Positions 35,938-43,331 of a stretch of DNA of 49,500 bases are shown piece by piece. Position 1 is the first letter of the stretch. Each line of letters starts with the position of its first letter. The notes under the pieces are model-generated. The model saw only the letters and a list, made by a program, of their open reading frames with translations. It ran no database searches and was not told the origin of the DNA. Source of the DNA: an uncultured Bacteroidota bacterium (GTDB taxonomy: Bacteria; Bacteroidota; Bacteroidia; UKL13-3); NCBI GenBank assembly GCA_903897855.1, contig CAIUDH010000030.1, positions 1-49,500 on the forward strand. The letters run 5' to 3'. Both the position numbers and the translations under genes were made by a program.

Positions 35938-37116
35938 TTAAACTCTCTCAATAACAATAGCACTGGCACCTCCTCCCCCATTACAAATGGCCGCCACCCC
36001 AATTTTCTTATCTTCAATCATGAGTTGGCTTAGCAAAGTGCATACAATGCGACTACCACTGCTTCCTAAGGGGTGTCCTAGGGCCACGGCGCCGCCCCAG
36101 ATATTCACTTTCTTGGAATCGATTTTTAGGATTTCAATATTGGCTAATCCAACCACGGCAAAGGCTTCGTTTAATTCAAACAAATCGACTTGATCGATGC
36201 TAATGCCTGCTTTAAGCAATGCTTTAGGTATGGCCAAGGAAGGTGAAGTGGTAAACCATTCTGGAGCTTGAGCCGCATCGGCATATGCTAAAATTTTAGC
36301 CAGTGGCTTAATCCCCAATTCTTTCACTTTCTCACCACTCATGAGCACCAATGCACTTGCTCCATCATTCATGGTAGAGGCATTGGCCGCTGTAACGGTC
36401 CCTTCTTTACTAAAAACAGGCTTCAGTGCAGGAATCTTATCGAAATTCACTTTCGTATATTCTTCATCAGCAGTGATGGTGTTTGTTTCCTTTCCTTTAC
36501 TTACCTCAACACCAGTTAGCTCATACTCGAATTTATTGGCGGCATAGGCAGCAGCCGCTTTTTTATAGGATTCAATAGCAAATAAATCCTGTGTCTCACG
36601 TGTAAAGTTCATCTCACGCGCACAGAGGTCGGCACAATTGCCCATGGCATAATCGTTATAAACATCCCAAAGCCCGTCTTTTTGTAAGCCATCGACTAAC
36701 ACGCCGTTGCCATATTTATAACCACTCCTTGCTTTATCAATATAATAAGGCACACTACTCATATTTTCCATGCCACCGGCAACAACGATATCCGCATCTC
36801 CACATAAAATATCTTGGGCAGCAAACATGATAGCCTTACTACCTGAGGCACACACTTTATTTACGGTAGTGCAAGGAATATTATTGCCGAGTCCGGCATA
36901 GATTGCAACTTGGGTAGCGGGTGCCTGTCCTAAAGAGGCTTGCAGCACATTGCCCATGTATAACTCATCCACTTGAGTTGGGTCGATTCCTGCTCTCTTA
37001 ACAGCTTCTTTCACTGCCACCGCTCCTAGCTTTGTAGCGGCAACACCACTTAAAGACCCCATAAAACTGCCCATGGGGGTGCGGGCAATAGCTACGATAT
37101 ATACTTCTTTTGACAT
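35938..37116 (-). CDS. Acetyl-CoA C-acyltransferase (thiolase)
   Basis: It condenses two acetyl-CoA or cleaves 3-ketoacyl-CoA. The acyl-accepting cysteine is C89 in NKVCASGSKAIMFA. NEAFAVVGLA, GGAVALGHPLGSSGSR (catalytic histidine) and the C-terminal cysteine in AICNGGGGASA are all intact. Length 392 matches AtoB/PhaA-type enzymes, which favours acetyl-CoA acetyltransferase, but substrate length is not certain. It is a single gene with its own promoter. Confidence 0.94.
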   Translation of the reverse strand: MSKEVYIVAIARTPMGSFMGSLSGVAATKLGAVAVKEAVKRAGIDPTQVDELYMGNVLQASLGQAPATQVAIYAGLGNNIPCTTVNKVCASGSKAIMFAAQDILCGDADIVVAGGMENMSSVPYYIDKARSGYKYGNGVLVDGLQKDGLWDVYNDYAMGNCADLCAREMNFTRETQDLFAIESYKKAAAAYAANKFEYELTGVEVSKGKETNTITADEEYTKVNFDKIPALKPVFSKEGTVTAANASTMNDGASALVLMSGEKVKELGIKPLAKILAYADAAQAPEWFTTSPSLAIPKALLKAGISIDQVDLFELNEAFAVVGLANIEILKIDSKKVNIWGGAVALGHPLGSSGSRIVCTLLSQLMIEDKKIGVAAICNGGGGASAIVIERV

Positions 37117-37142
37117 GGTTGAAAATTAATTATTTTGAGAGG

Positions 37143-37150
37143 CAAAAGTA
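37143..37150 (-). promoter_or_regulatory. -7 element TACTTTTG of the thiolase gene
   Basis: Exact minus-strand TAnnTTTG, 26 bases before the ATG at 37116. It is divergent from the glycosyltransferase promoter at 37233-37240. Confidence 0.5.
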
Positions 37151-37232
37151 AGATAAAACAATCGATAATTTATTATTTAAGGCAATCAGAAAAAGGTTTG
37201 AAAAGAAAATTACCAGAATATGGATTTAAAAA

Positions 37233-37240
37233 TAACTTTG
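37233..37240 (+). promoter_or_regulatory. -7 element TAACTTTG of the membrane glycosyltransferase
   Basis: Exact TAnnTTTG with six bases to the ATG at 37247. It lies inside the longest frame (ATG at 37220), so it argues for the downstream start and a leaderless mRNA. Confidence 0.5.
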
Positions 37241-37246
37241 CTGCTT

Positions 37247-38695
37247 ATGCCAAAGGTAAAAAAGCTATTCCATAAATACTTCCCTTTCATAGCGGCGATC
37301 TATTTCGCTGTCGCACTTTTTGTGTTTAAGGATGATTATTTTTTTGGTGATGCTATCACCTCCACCTCACGGTTGGCCAATTTTATCTATCAACAGGGGA
37401 TTTATTTCTATCCTCAAGGCTATGACCCCGGGCACCCTCCTACCTATTCGATATTGTTGGTTTTTTGCTGGAAAATTTTCGGTAAAACATTATTTGTAAG
37501 CCATGTTTATGGGGTATTTTGGTGTGTGATGATGTTTTGGGGTTTTCGGAAGTTGAGCTTGCAATTGGTGAATTTAAAGGTTGTTAATTATGCTTCATTG
37601 CTGTTCCTTGCGCATCCTACCTTTATTTCCCAAAATGCCATGATGCTCAATACGGCCATGCTGACTACATGCTTTTTCTGGGCGCTTTATTTCTTGGTTT
37701 CAAAGCAGAACGTGATGCTTACATTCATTTTAAGTGTGATGGTCATCTCCCATTTACAAGGCGCCTTTTTCCTAGCTTCCATCGCAGGGGCCGATTTTAT
37801 TATGAACAGAAAAGAGTATCCTATTTGGGTTTTTATTAGAACAAAATTTTTAATTTACGCCATCCCTTTCGTCGCATTCTGTGTTTGGCTATGGCTTCAT
37901 TACCTACACACCGGATGGTGGCTTATCTCACCCGATTTTGGCGATGCAACAGAACGTAACACGGCGATTCAGATTCTTAAAGGATTTGCCTATTGCGCCT
38001 GGCGATTTGCTGATTACGGAATGATTTTACCGATCGCCATTTATTTAATTCTAAAATTTAAAAGCAAAAATTTTTCGGCTCCCGATACGCTGCTGTGGAC
38101 TACCCTAGCGGTGACCAGTATCATCATGAGTTTCATTCTTAAAAACACCATTGCACACCGCTATTTCCTTGGTTTTGAATTACTACTCCTGCTTTTGACA
38201 GTGAAAGAAATTCAGCAAAATGTTTTTTATGCAAAAACATACTTTGTTATTATTTTCTTTGCTTTAGTGGTTGGCAATTTCTTGTATTATCCCGGCAAAA
38301 CCATTGCCGATGCCAATATGATGTATCGAGGTTACTTTAAAGCAATAGATGAGGTATATTCCTCGATTCGCCCCAACCAAGATTTTTATAGCAAAGCGCC
38401 CATTGCCAATCCTCATCAATGTGCAACACTTCAAACTGAAGATACTTATTTTAAGAGGATCGATGGCGCTATCGACAACTTACCTGCTATTGTATCGAGT
38501 AATGTATGTGCCGAATTTACCAGCGAAGAACTAAATCTTCTTTCGCATTGGTATGGAAAGAGCTATGAGCATGGCGCTGTGTTTATAAACGTATATTTGA
38601 ATCCTCGGTTTTATGACAAGCCTGAGGGGTGGAAGTTAAGAGAACCGGGTATTTTTGAATCGTGGATGATTCATATGAAACATCAATTAAAGTAA
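37247..38695 (+). CDS. Multi-spanning glycosyltransferase (GT39/ArnT-like)
   Basis: About ten membrane spans. The first loop contains FKDDYFFGDAITSTSR and YDPGHPPTYS, the acidic loop pattern of GT-C enzymes such as GT39/GT83 that use polyprenyl-phosphate sugars. The C-terminal 100 residues form a soluble domain. It likely glycosylates lipid, glycan or protein on the periplasmic face; donor and acceptor are unknown. The ATG at 37247 is chosen over 37220 because of the promoter. A DUF421 gene follows 10 bp downstream. Confidence 0.72.
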   Translation: MPKVKKLFHKYFPFIAAIYFAVALFVFKDDYFFGDAITSTSRLANFIYQQGIYFYPQGYDPGHPPTYSILLVFCWKIFGKTLFVSHVYGVFWCVMMFWGFRKLSLQLVNLKVVNYASLLFLAHPTFISQNAMMLNTAMLTTCFFWALYFLVSKQNVMLTFILSVMVISHLQGAFFLASIAGADFIMNRKEYPIWVFIRTKFLIYAIPFVAFCVWLWLHYLHTGWWLISPDFGDATERNTAIQILKGFAYCAWRFADYGMILPIAIYLILKFKSKNFSAPDTLLWTTLAVTSIIMSFILKNTIAHRYFLGFELLLLLLTVKEIQQNVFYAKTYFVIIFFALVVGNFLYYPGKTIADANMMYRGYFKAIDEVYSSIRPNQDFYSKAPIANPHQCATLQTEDTYFKRIDGAIDNLPAIVSSNVCAEFTSEELNLLSHWYGKSYEHGAVFINVYLNPRFYDKPEGWKLREPGIFESWMIHMKHQLK

Positions 38696-38705
38696 GAATT
38701 AGTAT

Positions 38706-39215
38706 ATGGACTACGAAGTAATTTACAGAAGCGCTGCCGTTTACATTTTCATGGTTATTGCCATACGATTAGCGGGCAAAAAGGAGCTCTCCCAGCTCTC
38801 TACCACAGATTTAGTTTTTATTATACTCATTAGTAACGCCGTTCAAAATGCCATGGTTGGCAATAACGTTAGTTTGCTAGGTGGCATTACTGCTGCCTCT
38901 ACCTTGTTTTTGTTAAACTATATTTTAAAACTAGGGATGTTTAAGAGTAAAGTTTTTAAAAATATAATAGAGGGTGAGCCTTTATTATTAATCGATAGTG
39001 GGGTCATCGAAAAGGAAAACTTAGAGAGTGCAAAAATAACATTCGATGAACTCGAGGAAGCCATTAGAGAACACGGGGTGGAAAATTATACTAAAGTAAA
39101 AATCGCTATTTTGGAGGTAGATGGTAATATTAGCATCATCAGTAATGAAAATCAAAAGTTTTTAAAGACCCATCATAGGCGCAAAAAAATACATAAAAGT
39201 TTTGCGGGAAATTAA
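38706..39215 (+). CDS. DUF421 (YetF-like) membrane protein
   Basis: Three N-terminal spans in the first 85 residues include RLAGKKELSQLSTTDLVFIILISNAVQNAM, the DUF421 core (about residues 22-51). A cytosolic YetF-type alpha/beta domain then covers residues about 90-155 (EPLLLIDSGVIEKENLESAKIT, then AILEVDGNISII). The function is not established. It follows the glycosyltransferase by 10 bp and is probably co-transcribed; its stop is four bases from the convergent amidohydrolase. Confidence 0.9.
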   Translation: MDYEVIYRSAAVYIFMVIAIRLAGKKELSQLSTTDLVFIILISNAVQNAMVGNNVSLLGGITAASTLFLLNYILKLGMFKSKVFKNIIEGEPLLLIDSGVIEKENLESAKITFDELEEAIREHGVENYTKVKIAILEVDGNISIISNENQKFLKTHHRRKKIHKSFAGN

Positions 39216-39219
39216 GTCG

Positions 39220-40854
39220 TTATTTTTTTTCAAACACTTTATCACCGTTCAAAAAGGTGTTTAAAGGCATTGAATTTCTAATTTTAAGGAGTTCCTCCTT
39301 TAAAAAATCGATATCGTAAATTAAGAAATCGGCATATTTCCCGACTTCGATGCTTCCTTTCTCCTTCTCCTCAAAATTTGATCTGGCGGCCCATATCGTG
39401 ATACCACGTAAAGCTTCTTCTCGCGTGAGGGCCTCGTTCATTTGAAATCCATTTTGAGGGTAGTTTTCGCCATCCTTCCTGCTCACCGCAGCATAAAAAG
39501 TGTATTGTGGATTTAAGTATTCAACGGGGAAATCAGTACCTAAAGGCAGCCATCCATTTTCATGGAGTAAACTTTTATATGCATAAGCTTCCCCCATTCG
39601 TGCTTCCCCCAATCGGCTTTGCGCCCAATACATATCGCTGGTAGCATGGGTAGGCTGTACCGATGCGACAATGGAATTGGCGCCAAATAAATGAATATCT
39701 TTTTTATCGACTACCTGGGCATGTTCTATTCGCCAGCGCAAATCATTCTCTCCATTTAAATATCTGCTATACAACTCTAAAACTAGGGCATTGGCACTAT
39801 CGCCAATGGCGTGTGAACAAAGTTGAAATTGATGTTGAAAGGCCCATTTAGCATAATGCTCCAACTCATCGAAAGTGGTGTTGAATGCGCCGAAATGCTG
39901 ATGCATATCCGAATACTCATTTTTTAATCGAGCACCGCGGCTTCCCAGGGCACCATCGACGTATACTTTTAATGATTGAACATTGAGATAAGGCGTTTTT
40001 ATTTTCCCTTTCGTTTCAAAATAATCCAGATTTTGGGAGCTGGCCGAAACCATCGCATAGATGCGTAATTTTAAGATGTCGGCTTTTTGTAATGAATCGA
40101 TCAGAGAAATTTGTTGAGGTGAGAGCCCTGCATCACTTAAACTCGTCAATCCCAATTTAAAACAATCTTCCTGCGCCTTTATTATTTCTTTCGTAAGGGT
40201 CGTAACCGATAACTCAGGTATTAAGCTAGCTGCAGCATCCATCGCTTTATCAAACAAGATACCTGTTGGGATACCCTCTTTCATTTCAACGAATTCAGAA
40301 TTTAAATAAGGCTTTAGTTCCTGCACTGCAAGAGCCAAAAATTTCGCGTTTACAAGCACTGCGTGTCCATCAATGCGCTTCAGAAACACAGGCTTATCGG
40401 GGAAAAGAAGATTTAATTTTTTATTGTTTGGAAACGCTTGATGCTCCCAGTCATTTTGATCCCATCCTCTACCATAAAGAAAACCAGGGTTTTCAATTTT
40501 GTCGTATTCAACTAACTTCTCCAACACCGCATCAAAGGAAGTGGTACCGCGTAGTTGGCATTTATAAAGATCACCGGCATAACCCATAAAATGACAATGG
40601 GCATCAATAAAACCAGGATACACAAACTTCTGAAGTAAATCAATTTTCTCTTTCGCTTCATAATTCTCAAGCAGCTCAGCCGTTTTTCCAATAGCAATAA
40701 ATTTCCCCTCTTTAACCGCAAATGCCTCTGCTTGTGTGAATGCCGAATCGACCGTTATGATAATGCCATTAAAATAAATAGCATCCACTTTCACCTTTGT
40801 TTTACAACTCAGGGCAAATAAAATAATGGCAAAAACGAGAGTGATATTTTTCAT
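39220..40854 (-). CDS. Amidohydrolase family 3 lipoprotein (YtcJ-like)
   Basis: The lipoprotein signal ends LFALSC. The metal-binding HCH motif is in YPGFIDAHCHFMGYA. Further ligands are expected at CSHAIGDSANALVL and in RIEHAQVV, and GTDFPVEYLNP holds the C-terminal aspartate. The family includes exoenzyme-regulatory and N-substituted formamide or imide hydrolases with varied substrates, so the reaction is unknown. It is the third gene of a tight operon with the alkyltransferase-like gene (4 bp away) and the Fe-S protein. Confidence 0.9.
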   Translation of the reverse strand: MKNITLVFAIILFALSCKTKVKVDAIYFNGIIITVDSAFTQAEAFAVKEGKFIAIGKTAELLENYEAKEKIDLLQKFVYPGFIDAHCHFMGYAGDLYKCQLRGTTSFDAVLEKLVEYDKIENPGFLYGRGWDQNDWEHQAFPNNKKLNLLFPDKPVFLKRIDGHAVLVNAKFLALAVQELKPYLNSEFVEMKEGIPTGILFDKAMDAAASLIPELSVTTLTKEIIKAQEDCFKLGLTSLSDAGLSPQQISLIDSLQKADILKLRIYAMVSASSQNLDYFETKGKIKTPYLNVQSLKVYVDGALGSRGARLKNEYSDMHQHFGAFNTTFDELEHYAKWAFQHQFQLCSHAIGDSANALVLELYSRYLNGENDLRWRIEHAQVVDKKDIHLFGANSIVASVQPTHATSDMYWAQSRLGEARMGEAYAYKSLLHENGWLPLGTDFPVEYLNPQYTFYAAVSRKDGENYPQNGFQMNEALTREEALRGITIWAARSNFEEKEKGSIEVGKYADFLIYDIDFLKEELLKIRNSMPLNTFLNGDKVFEKK

Positions 40855-40858
40855 ATAT

Positions 40859-41200
40859 TTAAGCTAAAGCAATGACAGGATCCCAGAAATGCATCTTCAA
40901 ATTCTGCACTTTATTTTCTACGACCTTAATATTTTCTTTTTCTAAAAGCTGCTGCATCATACCTGGGGTTCCAAAATGATGTTGCCCGGTAAGCAAACCA
41001 TTCCTATTTACCACCCTGTGAGCAGGCACTGCGGGCTGCACCGAATGTGCGGAATTCATAGCCCAGCCTACCATTCTGCTACTTCCTTTGCTACCTAAAT
41101 AGGCTGCAATAGCTCCATAACTTGTAACATGACCCTTAGGAATTAACCGAACAACAGCATATACATTATCGAAAAATGAGTACGTGTTTTTTGAATACAT
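40859..41200 (-). CDS. Alkyltransferase-like protein (MGMT family without the acceptor cysteine)
   Basis: The fold matches the O6-alkylguanine-DNA alkyltransferase C-terminal domain (IPKGHVTSYGAIAAYLG, then SRMVGWAMN). The active site PCHRV reads PAHRV (A60), so it cannot take an alkyl group itself. Such ATL proteins bind O6-alkylguanine and pass it to nucleotide excision repair. The ATG at 41200 starts one base after the upstream stop (TAATATG), a better start than the longer frame at 41233 that overlaps the Fe-S gene. It is the middle gene of the operon. Confidence 0.88.
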   Translation of the reverse strand: MYSKNTYSFFDNVYAVVRLIPKGHVTSYGAIAAYLGSKGSSRMVGWAMNSAHSVQPAVPAHRVVNRNGLLTGQHHFGTPGMMQQLLEKENIKVVENKVQNLKMHFWDPVIALA

Positions 41201-41201
41201 A

Positions 41202-41987
41202 TTATAGGTGTAGCGATTCAGAGATGAGCTCACTCAAATCTTTTATTTGTATCTGTTCCTCTTTATTAAAATGCTTAACCCCATCTTGCATCATCGTCAT
41301 GCAAAACGGACAATTAACCGCAATGATTTCCGCCTTGGTTTCGAGGGCCTCTTGGGTGCGTTCAATATTCACTTCTTGAGTTCCTTTTTCTGCATCTTTA
41401 AACATCTGAGAGCCTCCGGCACCGCAGCATAAACCATTATTCTTACAACGTTTCATTTCTACCAAATCGGAATCCAACTCGGCAAGCACTTGGCGTGGAG
41501 CTTCGTAAATAGAGTTTGCCCTTCCTAAATAGCAGCTATCGTGATAGGTAATTTTCTTTCCTTTGAATATGCCGCCTTCAACCGTGAGTTTACCTTCATC
41601 AATGAGTTTTTGAAGGTATTCGGCATGGTGCATCACTTCATAATTTCCTCCAAACTGAGGGTATTCGTTTTTGAGGGTGTTAAAACAATGCGGACAAGTA
41701 GTCACAATGTTTTTCACCTCATACATATTCAGTATCTGAACATTATTCATCGCCTGCATTTGAAATAAGAACTCATTGCCCGCCCGCTTTGCAGGATCAC
41801 CGGTACAACTTTCTTCGGCCCCAAGCACCGCAAATTTTATTCCTGTATGATTCAATATTTTCGCAAAGGAGCGTGTCACTTTCTTGGCCCTGTCATCGAA
41901 ACTACCGGCACAACCTACCCAGAAGAGAACTTCCGGAACTTCACCACTGGCTTGCATTTCAGCCATTGTTTTTACATGTAGAGTCAT
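41202..41987 (-). CDS. CCG-domain Fe-S protein (LutA/GlcF/HdrB-like)
   Basis: Two cysteine-rich CCG domains are seen: the first with FWVGCAGSFD and TTCPHCFNTLKNEYP, the second with YHDSCYLGR, LCCGAGG and VNCPFCMTMM. They bind a noncubane Fe-S cluster in redox complexes such as lactate or glycolate oxidases and heterodisulfide reductase. Its usual 4Fe-4S or flavin partner subunits are not next to it. A 7/8 promoter match (TTACTTTG, 42002-42009, minus strand) lies 14 bases upstream. It leads an operon with the ATL and amidohydrolase genes. Confidence 0.87.
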   Translation of the reverse strand: MTLHVKTMAEMQASGEVPEVLFWVGCAGSFDDRAKKVTRSFAKILNHTGIKFAVLGAEESCTGDPAKRAGNEFLFQMQAMNNVQILNMYEVKNIVTTCPHCFNTLKNEYPQFGGNYEVMHHAEYLQKLIDEGKLTVEGGIFKGKKITYHDSCYLGRANSIYEAPRQVLAELDSDLVEMKRCKNNGLCCGAGGSQMFKDAEKGTQEVNIERTQEALETKAEIIAVNCPFCMTMMQDGVKHFNKEEQIQIKDLSELISESLHL

Positions 41988-42046
41988 ATTCGTATTTTTA
42001 GCAAAGTAAAAGAATTTATTCGTAATTATTATTTCGAATTAACGCG

Positions 42047-42078
42047 GTTGTATTTCTCAATCTTATGCTTTATATTTG
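42047..42078 (+). promoter_or_regulatory. Promoter of the methionine operon (GTTG -20- TATATTTG)
   Basis: The -7 TATATTTG (42071-42078) is exact and the -33 GTTG (42047-42050) is one mismatch, spaced 20 bases. Transcription should start at about 42083, right at the first stem of the SAM riboswitch. Confidence 0.7.
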
Positions 42079-42083
42079 CAGCA

Positions 42084-42190
42084 CTTATCCAGAAAGACGG
42101 AGGGATTAGGCCCTATGATGTCTTGGCAACCCAACTTGGTGGGTGCTAACTCCTATCTCATGTTCTTGATGAACCTAGAGAAAAGATAAG
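42084..42190 (+). ncRNA. SAM-I (S-box) riboswitch
   Basis: P1 is CTTATC (42084-42089) with GATAAG (42185-42190). Between them is the conserved S-box core: AGACGGAGGGA..., GGCCCTATGATG, CTTGGCAACC and the later GGTGGGTGCTAACTCC. It lies just after the promoter and 116 bases before metH. S-box RNAs turn off methionine genes when SAM is bound. The expression platform is not a textbook terminator: a stem ACCATGA/TCATGGT (42243-42249 with 42265-42271) is followed by only a short T run. Confidence 0.92.
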
Positions 42191-42305
42191 CGGAATTAAC
42201 ATAATTCTCTTGTAGCTTTTTGGGTAAGTAAATATTTTTTTAACCATGAACCATGGATGATTTATCATGGTCATCGAGTTTTAATACTTAACACCAGAAA
42301 AGAAA

Positions 42306-43325
42306 ATGAACACTAAAATAGCAAAAAACAAATCAGCCTTAGAGGAAGCGCTGACGCAACGAATCCTAATTCTAGATGGCGCCATGGGTACCATGATTCA
42401 ACAATATAAGCTTGAAGAAGAAGACTATCGTGGCGAACGTTTTAAAGACTGGCATAAGGATATAAAAGGCAATAACGATTTGTTATGCCTAACACAGCCC
42501 CATATTATTGAAGCGATCCATAAGGAATATTTGGAAGCCGGAGCTGATATTATTGAAACGAATACCTTTAATTGTCAAACTGTTTCATTAGAGGATTATG
42601 ATATGCAAAGTTTGGCCACCGAACTTAATTTAGCAGCCTCGAAAATTGCACGTAAAGCCGCCGATGAATATACCGCCAAAGATCCTTCAAAGCCTCGTTT
42701 TGTAGCTGGCGCCATTGGCCCTATGAACCGTACCTTAAGTTTATCGCCCGATGTAAACCGACCCGAATATAGAACCGTAACTTTTGATCAGGTGAAGAAT
42801 GCTTATCGCGAACAAGTATTTGCTTTAATAGAAGGCGGTGTGGATTTTCTTTTGATAGAAACCATTTTCGACACGCTTAATGCCAAGGCCGCCATCTACG
42901 CCTGTTTAGAAATTTTTGATGAAACAGGCAAAGAACTTCCGATCTCTATTTCAGGCACCATCACCGATGCCAGCGGACGCACCTTATCAGGCCAAACCAT
43001 TGAAGCCTTTTATATTTCCGTAAAGCATGCAAATCCTCTGAGTGTGGGTATCAACTGCGCCTTAGGAGCCAGTGCCATGCGCCCTTATATAGAGTTATTA
43101 TCAAATCATGTTTCTTGTTATGTGAGTTGCTACCCTAATGCAGGGTTGCCCAACGAATTTGGCGAATATGATGAAACGCCACAGAGCATGTGCAACCAAA
43201 TTGAAGACTTTTTACAAGCGGGCTTTCTGAATATTGTAGGGGGGTGTTGTGGCACCACACCAGAGCATATTAGAGAAATTGCTTTACACGCCGCTAAACA
43301 CAAACCCAGAGCAATAAAAGCGTAA
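42306..43325 (+). CDS. metH: Methionine synthase, homocysteine-binding part
   Basis: The N-terminal module of cobalamin-dependent methionine synthase as a separate 339-residue protein. It binds zinc and homocysteine: [13 protein letters not shown] at the start, the first zinc cysteine in [11 protein letters not shown] and the CC pair in [16 protein letters not shown] at the end. The frame stops at TAA (43323-43325), then continues in the same frame with two sense codons and the ATG of the second part. Together the parts (339 + 884) equal the length of E. coli MetH (1227). It is controlled by the SAM riboswitch. Confidence 0.95.
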   Translation: MNTKIAKNKSALEEALTQRILILDGAMGTMIQQYKLEEEDYRGERFKDWHKDIKGNNDLLCLTQPHIIEAIHKEYLEAGADIIETNTFNCQTVSLEDYDMQSLATELNLAASKIARKAADEYTAKDPSKPRFVAGAIGPMNRTLSLSPDVNRPEYRTVTFDQVKNAYREQVFALIEGGVDFLLIETIFDTLNAKAAIYACLEIFDETGKELPISISGTITDASGRTLSGQTIEAFYISVKHANPLSVGINCALGASAMRPYIELLSNHVSCYVSCYPNAGLPNEFGEYDETPQSMCNQIEDFLQAGFLNIVGGCCGTTPEHIREIALHAAKHKPRAIKA

Positions 43326-43331
43326 TCACAA

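Noticed and set aside
34627-37150. A single operon from thiolase through ferredoxin and NlpC/P60 to peroxiredoxin
   Set aside because: Thiolase and ferredoxin each have their own TAnnTTTG promoter, and about 80-100 base gaps separate them; only NlpC/P60 and peroxiredoxin look co-transcribed.
42252-42290. 12-codon upstream frame in the metH leader
   Set aside because: It may be chance in a leader that contains several ATGs within the hairpin; not reported as a gene, only mentioned in the riboswitch finding.
43323-43331. Sequencing error or pseudogene explanation for the metH stop
   Set aside because: The second part has its own ATG two codons later, both parts are intact at every motif, and separate MetH halves are known in Bacteroidota; a real split is more likely.
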